Source: Ligula intestinalis (taxonomy: Eukaryota; Platyhelminthes; Cestoda; Diphyllobothriidea; Diphyllobothriidae). From it: DNA of 64,000 bases. The notes beneath the pieces were generated by a model. It ran no database searches and was not told the origin of the DNA. It saw only the letters and a list, made by a program, of their open reading frames with translations. A program made the position numbers and the translations under genes. Shown here piece after piece: positions 56,568 through 64,000 of this stretch (position 1 is its first letter; every line of letters begins with the position of its first letter). Location: assembly GCA_036362985.1 (NCBI GenBank), contig JAYGXS010000001.1:21963705-22027704 (forward strand). The letters run 5' to 3'.

Positions 56568-56606
56568 CCTAACGTTTCGACATCCGTCGCGGATTTATCA
56601 TCAGCA
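56568..56606 (-). ncRNA. Hammerhead-ribozyme-like motif (tentative)
   Basis: The minus strand reads CTGATGA (56604-56598), then a 19-base insert able to pair as AUCCG-CGA-CGGAU, then GAAAC (56578-56574). The order CUGAUGA, stem II, GAAA is the hammerhead core. Penelope-like elements are known to carry such ribozymes at their ends, and this family is present in the window. Closing pair 10.1-11.1 would be U-C, and stems I and III are not evident. The motif may therefore be decayed or coincidental. Confidence 0.35.
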
Positions 56607-57579
56607 GAAAACAGTAGCGGAAGCACAGCGAAGGATTATAACCAGGTTTCAGGCAGTCGTGACACACTGTCACGCTCGAGAACACTGCTACTGCATGATA
56701 CGCAAATATTCACGTGTCAAAAGGAGTCAGACCAGAGTCACTTCAATTACTAATAGTTGTCCTCGTAAAGGAGCGTGCAACATCTACCGAGTTGTCATGC
56801 TTATGTCATTTTGAGACGGCATTTTATTACGTGAACAGGGAGCAGGTGAGTTTGGCGTAGACAACGAGGGACATTGTATAAACTAGAATTCAATGTATAT
56901 AAGAGACGAGTAACTGGAGGGACCGTAAAGGGTGAGCGAACAACTCAGTATGAAGGACTGAAGCTATATAGTTTAGGTGAAGATCGAATACGCGCCTAGG
57001 AGTCTTGTACTATGGGGTGCTAAATGGGGTTTTATGGATGGTCTACAGGAAACTCACAGGCAGGTGTCTTCCAGAAGCAAGTTAAAAAATCAACCATACC
57101 ATGGGCTTGTTTAAACACGCCAATGAAGGGTAAAAATGCAGACGCGAAATTCGAAATATCGGAAATTGGAATTTGGAAACGGGTGGCAAAAAACGAAAAC
57201 CGGGGGCAGTCCATGATAACCAATCACATGGAGGAATAAGAAGATGAAGTTGAAAAAGAAAAGCTGGAGAATATATCGTTAATCCGACTCGCGTGATGGC
57301 TGTGCAGTTGACTGCCTAATTTCCGACCCTAAACCTATGTGCAAAGCTCAGCTCAAATATCTACGCCCCGCCTTAACCCTCATGAGAATACTAAAGAGAG
57401 GCTTGATGGGGGGAACTAGAGAAATGAAAGGAGGTAAAATAATCCTACTGAAATGAGCAAAGTATTTAATATCAATAAATACTAGGTTGAGTTATAAATC
57501 CAATATCGTAAATAGGCAATAATAAGGGGGGTCAGAGCATTACGGCGAAATTGATTTATGGAGCCCTTCTAGAGATCCA
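56607..57579. other. No recognised feature
   Basis: Nothing supportable. The frame at 57024-57239 (+) has no motif. Confidence 0.45.
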
Positions 57580-57860
57580 CCCCACCCCCCCGCCCAACTG
57601 CTCAACGTATTTTGTGCTCGAACGTTTAATTCCTCGCTAGTGAGCGTAAATTAATATGTAATTGTGGTGGAAGTGATCAAAAATATTAAATTAAATAAGA
57701 CTATGTTTGTTTTAATATGCAAAAATAGATCAACATAAACTTCTGTTGCGCACGATACGGATGCTAATCGAGGGAACTTCGAAAGTATGTAGGCGGAATT
57801 TAACGAAAATTGAAATTCGGCCTCCTATTGGTGGAATTAAACGAAAAAAAATTGAAGTCA
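57580..57860 (+). repeat. Dispersed repeat D, copy 2
   Basis: Partner of 1430-1700. This copy has the 'GGCGGAATTTAACGAAAA' block twice in variant form (near 57792 and 57830), which suggests an internal duplication. Confidence 0.6.
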
Positions 57861-59209
57861 GGCTACCTTACATTTAAAAGTAGTTTTTTTATTATAAGTC
57901 GACGGGAATTTCGGGGCCTCTAAAATAAATCCTGCCAGCATTACTATCGGGGTCATTGTCCCGAGGCAATACCCTCGGTTCATGGATTTTTACCACTCCG
58001 CCGTGTCCTTATCAGTTAAGGCAAGCAGCCTGAGGTCTCGCAAGATGCTGTTCCTCTTCTCAGACAGGTTGCTGGCTTACTAGAAAACGCTCTATGAGGC
58101 AGCGATCTGCAGCTTTTTGTGGTATGTGTGCGTGTGAATGTGTGTGAAAGTGCCTTCTCGGCGGGTTTTTACGGGTTCTCAATTCTGCGCACATCTTCTG
58201 CAGAGTCACGTGCATCGCCGCGAGTACAAATAACGTGGCTCACTCCGTCTTCGTTTTCCACCTCGTCCGCCCACGCACGGCGAAAACCAGTAAACGATTG
58301 GTGCACTGACGCTACCCTGGTTGTGGTGGTATTGAAAGAAGGTGGGCGGGTGAAAATTGCTCGTTAAAAAAACATACTAGCATTTTTGGTGTGATTAATT
58401 TGACTAGAATCTGCGATCAGGGGATGACACTTGGGCCGCTGCGGAGGCGGATTTACGAGCACAAAGCATGGCACAAAGCCCAATTATTATTTTTTTCTTT
58501 GGAATACCATAAACACCAGTTAGTAGGAAAATCGCTCTGAAACTCTAAAATTCCATGATGGCTTTAGATGCACAGGAATAGCGAGGCACGACAGGGAGCA
58601 TCAAACACCTGCACCCTGTTCCCAGAGAGAGACCCTATGTGAAAAGATGTGGCGGATAATTTTAACCAATAAACGTGCGGCATGACCATCCAATATATTG
58701 GCGGACGGTTTAATGTTTTTATTTTTCATGAAGAGGTTTCAAAAACTGGAAGAAAACACATCCAATGGTTCTTTTAAGTTATTTCGCATGTACATTGAGG
58801 TGTGCGCGGCGCATAGCGCTGCAGGCTATACTAAACTAACTCCAGAACGGTAAGTTGGACAACAGGCAATTTGAAGTAGACGACCTCCTAACCACCATTT
58901 ATTTTTTCTAAATAATTTAAAAAACAATCTCAAATAAGTTAATCATGAATGCAATATGTAAAAACAACGGAAACGCCTGCTAGTCTGTTGGTTGTTCTTC
59001 CTGCATTTTTATTGGCTACACGTTTATCCGCACAATGTTTCAAATACTCACTCATGTTCCCTCCCAGAGGCCTGCCTTCAGGCTTGAAGATAACACTAAC
59101 AGGAAATCAAAGTCACACCAATGAAAACCACTACGACTCCTGAGCAAGTGACTTGTGCTTTAGTAAGATTGCAGTGTTCTGATGGAAAGACTGTGACAAA
59201 ACTACGCGC
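57861..59209. other. No recognised feature
   Basis: About 1.3 kb, AT-rich from 58450 to 58990. No gene or repeat copy can be supported. Confidence 0.45.
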
Positions 59210-59330
59210 AGTGACGTCATATTGACAGCACAGGTACGACCGAAAAGCCCCGACACGTGCTTCATCGGTATTCTGTCGTTGTATGAAAAAAGCTAAGAGG
59301 GATTAAACTCATCAATGGGTCCCTCATGCA
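59210..59330 (+). repeat. Dispersed repeat G, copy 2
   Basis: Partner of 21440-21580 (CATATTGACAGCACAGGTAC, CGACACGTGCTTCATCGGTA). Confidence 0.6.
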
Positions 59331-59344
59331 AATTAAACGGACGC

Positions 59345-59670
59345 TTTGTAGATACACAGGACCAAAACGAGGGCCAGATCAGGGTGAGGCAGGCGTTATT
59401 CGGGTTGCGCTCCTATAACAAATGCCAAACATAAGGGAGGGGGGGGTTGTGGTGGCACGCGTATGTGCACGCTAAAGCCGCACCAGCCCCCCTCACCCGA
59501 TCCCACCTCCGATCTGCTTGAGACTGTCTTGACACCGGACACAGGTGGTTGAGGAAAGAGAGAATGTGATAGCTGCAACGCAAGCCAACTATCACTTACA
59601 ACTAATCCACACGCATCTCACCGTCCCTGCATCACCTTGGTGTGGAGCACACGGCGCATATAGTCGAATT
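59345..59670 (+). repeat. Repeat A copy, long
   Basis: Has all family blocks in order: 'TAGATACACAGGACCAAAAC', 'CCAGATCAGGGTGAGGCAGG', 'ACAAATGCCAAACATAAGGG', 'GACTGTCTTGACACCGG', a GAGAGAATGTGATAG block and 'CACCGTCCCTGCATCACC'. Confidence 0.7.
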
Positions 59671-60254
59671 ATAGGGTTTCCCAGCATGCCACGAAGCGAC
59701 ACTCCAATTTCTAAATTGTTGATCTTTAAGTTCCTCAGAAATGAATGGTTAACTTGAAGTAAATCAGTCTGAAGTAAACTCTCTAGGCACAGTCTGCATT
59801 CTGACACTTAAGAAGCTAATGCGACCTCCTTGTCAGCGAAACTAGCACGTACGCCTCCACGTGTTGGGCTATGCGTAGTGGCCGTTCGAGCCAGTAACAC
59901 GTAGGCGTCCGCACAGCAGCGAATCAAATCAGCAAACCACTCGATGTATTTTTTTATCTGAGCCTTGAACTAAAACCCTTGAGTAGGCGTCAAATGCAGC
60001 CGATAAAACACAACACAGTAGTGCACACACAACCTGCACAGGCGTTTTTGTGTCACTCATCTAATACAAACTATATTTATCATCTGCTGTCAACTTCGGA
60101 TGCTCTGCTGAATGTGATTTACACATGCAAGCATAGCTAATTCGTTATAGCGGGGGAGGAGACGTAGGGATAACTTTTTACGGCCGCCATCGAAAGAGGA
60201 TACTGGAATACGATCTCCGCGCCCACTTAAAATAGGTGGCCTTGGCATAAAGTT

Positions 60255-60509
60255 CAGGAGGGGTAAATATTCCCGTGTCATAGCCCTAAAAACTAAGCTG
60301 TAACATTTTCCTTAAACCAACCCTAAACCTACACACCACGATTAACACGAACCCAAACCTTAACCGCTAACATAATCCGGATCCTAAGCCCCACTCTGAT
60401 CTTAACCCCAAACTTAAACCTAATAGTTATCCTCAACTTCATCTTAAACCGAATTTTTCCAGAATTTGACGTTAAGTCACGTATTTTGCGGGCAGTTTCT
60501 GTTCCCCTG
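60255..60509. mobile_element. Foldback-like element with telomere-like interior
   Basis: About 60285-60455 is an irregular CCCTAAA/AACCTTAACC/CTTAAACC tract. The flanks are a left CAGGAGGGG and a right end that reads CAGGGGAAC on the minus strand, like the CAGGGAA ends of the element at 1760-1993. The inverted ends are short and imperfect. Confidence 0.4.
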
Positions 60510-61266
60510 ACCTGGTAAGCGGTCATACAAGGCATCCCTACCGTGGACGGAAAATTATCTGTCAGCTGTTCAACACCAGTTGCCGATGTGTTGTGAAAGC
60601 AAAAGTTCGGTCAACGGGCTGAGGCAGCTGGCAGCGCACACAAATCCTCGAGCGGACCATGCGCAGACGGCGAACACAACTCGATTTCATCCAGATGGTC
60701 CTCAGTTTTTTTACACCGGTATGTTTTTCCTGTGACTTTCACCGACATCACTGGCAATGCCAGAGTGGGGGGAATTGTGCCAGATCAGCTTCTCAATGTC
60801 CTCCCACCTTAAACATGCCTCGTGCCAAGGCCGTGCATGCGTGTGCGCGCGAGCACGCGTCAAGGCAACTGCGTAGGCGGTTGCTGATTGGACACTTCGC
60901 CCGGTCCTTCTACGTGTGCCTAAAGACGCACTAGAATGCACACCCATTGTCCACCGTGGGGAACAGGGCCAGCCACGCAAATGTTATGTGCGACGCATTC
61001 TGCATACACGATGCATACATAGAAAACGGAAGGTGGGGGGAGTACAACCGCTGGTCTTTTTATGTGTGTGTAGATTGGGAGCTGTTTAGATGAGCAAGGC
61101 GAAGACAATGCGGGTTGTGTGTGAACCAAAACGCCTGGAAAGGCTACACAAAAGCGCAGAGACCTATCGAATGTTAATCGGAATACTTCAATGCTACGCA
61201 TGAAAGGTGTACATTTCGCACTGATCGCCAGTGCTTTAAGAAATGCAATTATATTGCTCTCTAGAT

Positions 61267-61380
61267 AAGGCCAACAAGTCTTGGCCTTCAGGAAAGTACT
61301 AAGTCCTCCAAGATTCAGAAGACCTGGGCATGGCCAGGTCTAATAAGTCTTTAGAACAAATAAGCATGCCCGGGCATGCC
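61267..61380. repeat. Cluster of three short palindromes
   Basis: Three hairpin-forming stretches follow within 114 bp: AAGGCCA/TGGCCTT arms (61267-61288), AGACCTGG/CCAGGTCT arms (61320-61341), and a perfect 16-bp palindrome GCATGCCCGGGCATGC (61364-61379). No gene context explains them. Confidence 0.75.
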
Positions 61381-61439
61381 TAAGGTTTCTAATCTGCATG
61401 GTGCGCCTTTTATTTGGCAAATTTTCAATCATGGTCATT

Positions 61440-61660
61440 TGTGCGCGAACCAGGTGGCACGCCAAGGCACGGTTTCACGCCGTGCTAGCCACCAGCGGCC
61501 GATCCAGGTGGGAGAGGAGGCGGGCGCACCTTAGGTACATTGCTAGTCTACCCGGTATCATAAAATAATGTACACGCCAGTTACCGTCCCAGCGCCCGCT
61601 ACTCTATGGGACACACGGTGGACCCTATCGAAATCAACGACCGGCATGTCGAATAGAGCG
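61440..61660 (+). repeat. Repeat A, partial copy
   Basis: 'GGTGGCACGCCAAGGCACGG', then 'GTACATTGCTAGTCTACC' and 'ACACGGTGGACCCTATCGAA' followed by ATCAACGAC, which matches the family's 3' half. Confidence 0.55.
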
Positions 61661-62284
61661 ACTACTGCGTACTTTTCCATGTGCGTCCTAGGATAGGCGC
61701 CGTGGAATTTACAAACCCTTGAGATGAATACTGTGATTGAAAACTTAATTAAAAATAGGGTTGGAAGCCACAGAATCCGACGTAGTTGAATGTCTGGGTT
61801 TCTTTGCCGGCTGCAACAAAATCCTGTACGGCAAACTGCATTCAGTAAGCGTGGTGAGAGAGAGTGACAATTAAGTAAGGTAGCTTGCATCGAACCCTAA
61901 AAGGGTTAAACATCTGAATTAATATTGCGAACAGCAGAGATTCGTTTGAGTAGTTAACTACCCGCGGCATCAGCTCGCATTTCTATGCGACTATAAGATG
62001 ATTCGTAAGTAGGAATACAACGACGCTGACACTGGATAACCTAGCCTAACGGCATATCAGCGCACATTCTCCACTATACTAAGTCTGATGCGCTTGAACA
62101 CACTGAGATGTACTAAAAGCCGTGGCCTGAAAGGCTGCCAACGGGTGGTATAAGTCGAGCCTCCTGGGCATACATGAAGTGATCGATGGAATAAACTCTA
62201 GACCGTAATGTTTGGCTCTTAATGTCAACGTTAGCGCATTCTCCCGCATTTGAGGCCACAGCCGGCCTTGCAGTAGCCTATGAC

Positions 62285-62440
62285 ATGTTGAGTGGGGACC
62301 AGGTCGCGTGTGCGGCACGCGTACACTGGAGGTTAAGCCACTGTTCGTACGGCCTTCTCCAGTCGTCGGAGCAAGACAGCTGACGGAAGAAAAGGTGCGG
62401 TAGATGCTGCGCCAACTACGTGAGACACATGGTGAACTTC
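62285..62440 (+). repeat. Repeat A, partial copy
   Basis: 'CGTGTGCGGCACGCGTACAC' and 'GTGCGGTAGATGCTGCGCCA' are the recognisable blocks. The copy is diverged and truncated. Confidence 0.45.
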
Positions 62441-62879
62441 GTCGCTTACGACGGTCGAGAAGGCATTTGGCGCAACTCGTGAGACAGTAACTGATATTTT
62501 CGAGCACGTGCCCACGTGACGATACCATACCGATCGACGAACGTCGAGAAACAAAAACACGACCCATTATCACAAGATACATTTAAAACTACAAGTCCGT
62601 CTCACTGAGTGCATTAATGGCATTCTGTTCAGGTAGGCTAGCATCCTCTCAAATCCGATTGAGGAAGAAGGGACTAGAAGAATTTGGCTACTTCTCGCAG
62701 GGGTGAAGGAAGGGCAGCCAACGGTGAGACGCTGTCGAGGGGATGCTGCCGTCTGCTAGCAGCACGCAACTGAGACGCACACGCACGCACTTTCAAGTGC
62801 GATTTTTTTGGTGTAAATGCGGGCATTCCCAACAATGAGAGGCACGAATGAATAGATAAGGCATCCCAGCTGAGGTACA

Positions 62880-63130
62880 TGCGAATCTTCCCACAGTGGC
62901 GCGCACACACGCGCGTCCAGATAGTCGCGGCTGCCAAAGGGCCACTTGAACATACCACTCCTCGGCCGATGCAACAGGGGCCACTATACACGACACCCTC
63001 ATCGGGCAATGCAATAAACCAATCGTATACCACTTGAAGTTGCCCCACAAGCAAATCAAAGCAGCTGCCACCGCTTTCTCTCTCTCAGGCACGACTGGAC
63101 GTAGTCAACGCTAGCCCTGGTTTCACCAGC
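62880..63130 (+). repeat. LTR-like repeat C, copy in tandem pair
   Basis: Shares with 63480-63640 the blocks 'CACACGCGCGTCCAGATAGT', 'GTCGCGGCTGCC', 'CTCGGCCGATGCA', 'CGTATACCAC', 'GGACGTAGTCAACGCTAGCC' and CTGG. The two copies are about 580 bp apart in the same orientation. Confidence 0.6.
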
Positions 63131-63479
63131 TAGAAGTAGAGTTATTAACTTAGGTCATCAGCATAATATAAACGGAAACGACTCAACCCTTTTTGGATTT
63201 CGAAAATTTCAGAGTGCTCCTGTTGAGGTAGTGATATGCAGGAGGTTAGTTTTATCAGGGAACATCCGATTCTGGATTTAAAAGGATCCAGGTACTCCTA
63301 AGATGAAGTGGATACGAAACAACGACGGGCCAGGTAGAAATTATAAAACAAGGGAATCTGTGACAGACAGACAACCAACAATACTCTGGCTTCCTTGGTC
63401 AGTGTCCACTGTCTCAACGCCATTCACTCTCGCAGGCGGCTTTTTTCGATTTGCTGACCTGAATAAATTTGACCGGAAG

Positions 63480-63730
63480 CATCGCGCGCACACGCTCGTC
63501 CAAAGCAGTCACAGCTGCCTGAAGGTCAATTGAACTCGCCACGCCTCGGCTAACGCAGCAAACGTATACCACGTTAACTCGCATCTATCTCACACACGCT
63601 CGGGCACAACTAGGCGCAGTCAACACAAGCCCTGGCTTCGCCAGTGTCCACTGCTGCCTGGGACAGCAACTCAGGGTTCTGTGCACAATAAATCCCCTTC
63701 ACAGGTGTCTTTTACGCGCAACTTGGGATT
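63480..63730 (+). repeat. LTR-like repeat C, copy with polyadenylation signal
   Basis: Longest right end of the family: 'CAACTCAGGGTTCTGTGCAC' followed by AATAAA (63689-63694) and a CCTTCACAGGTGTCTTTT stretch. A signal plus GT-rich downstream region fits an LTR or the 3' end of a transcribed element. Confidence 0.5.
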
Positions 63731-63865
63731 TGGCCTGATGCTTGTAATGCACTTAGCACATCCACTGCTTACACACTACAACCAAAGTACCTACAGACTC
63801 TGTTGAATAAGGCTGGGGTGACTAGTGCCTAGGGGGTTTTCAAGGTCTCGAGGTTCGCAATCTGC

Positions 63866-63892
63866 CGGACTTTCGAAAGCCTTCGTCATATG
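63866..63892 (-). ncRNA. Degenerate hammerhead-like motif (tentative)
   Basis: The minus strand reads ATGACGA-AGGCTTTC-GAAAGTCCGG. Penelope-associated hammerheads have CTGANGA...GAAA in this layout. The first base of the core is changed here, so activity is unlikely. Confidence 0.25.
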
Positions 63893-64000
63893 CAGCAGAG
63901 TGTGGGGCTGCAGCAGATTAAGTGTTCAACTTTCCGCATCAAAATGATGTTGATGATATTGGCGGTGATGGAGGCAATACAGTAAATGAACTGGTAAGAC

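Noticed and set aside
1..64000. CRISPR array, bacterial operon, rRNA genes or genuine tRNA genes
   Set aside because: No regular short repeats with spacers, no ribosomal RNA blocks and no tRNA with an intact cloverleaf. Spliceosomal introns and LINEs show that the DNA is eukaryotic. The A/B boxes found belong to SINEs.

Overview
The window reads as a repeat-rich eukaryotic genome of about 45% GC with very few genes. Multi-exon genes with GT-AG introns, CR1-type LINEs, Penelope-like elements with GIY-YIG ends, tRNA-derived SINEs and a digestive cathepsin B together suggest a parasitic flatworm. A tapeworm of the Spirometra/Diphyllobothrium/Schistocephalus type is my best guess; this is inference, as no marker gene settles it. 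There are two 10-N scaffold gaps, at 7701-7710 and 54819-54828.

Two protein genes can be built completely, both on the + strand. The first (8240-9707, six exons, 170 aa) is a MIC19/CHCHD3-like twin-CX9C protein of the mitochondrial MICOS complex. The second (42488-46954, four exons, 354 aa) is a secreted cathepsin B cysteine protease with all catalytic residues, but with His-Arg in place of the His-His pair of the occluding loop. Four further exons with consensus splice sites lie on the - strand at 38.6, 28.0, 20.0 and 14.7 kb. They may belong to one large gene (>24 kb) whose product has a proline-rich SH3-ligand-like stretch; I do not recognise it. A weaker + exon lies at 53979-54090.

Nearly everything else that can be interpreted is mobile or repetitive DNA. 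0-1 kb: broken Penelope-like elements in opposite orientations. 1.4-6 kb: diverged dispersed repeats and a foldback element with a telomere-like interior. 11-14 kb: an inverted-repeat element and a SINE. 16.2-18.6 kb: two nested CR1 LINE copies, one with a nearly complete reverse transcriptase. 20-22 kb: duplicated segments, a 35-bp minisatellite and a SINE. 29.4 kb: a long AGT microsatellite. 33.2 kb: a 90-bp near-perfect palindrome. 35-36.7 kb: a third CR1 copy. 41.6-42.3 kb: a composite SINE ending about 230 bp upstream of the cathepsin B start codon. 50-55 kb: several SINEs, including an inverted pair around the second gap. 52-63 kb: repeated copies of an unnamed long repeat, called repeat A here, plus hammerhead-like motifs, telomere-like tracts and LTR-like sequences.

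The two recognised genes have unrelated jobs: one shapes mitochondrial cristae, the other degrades protein in secreted or lysosomal compartments. No operon-like organisation is visible. The main biological content of the window is the layered repeat history and how it touches the genes: a SINE next to the cathepsin B promoter region, a SINE piece in its last intron, and a sequence resembling a host exon inside a SINE composite.
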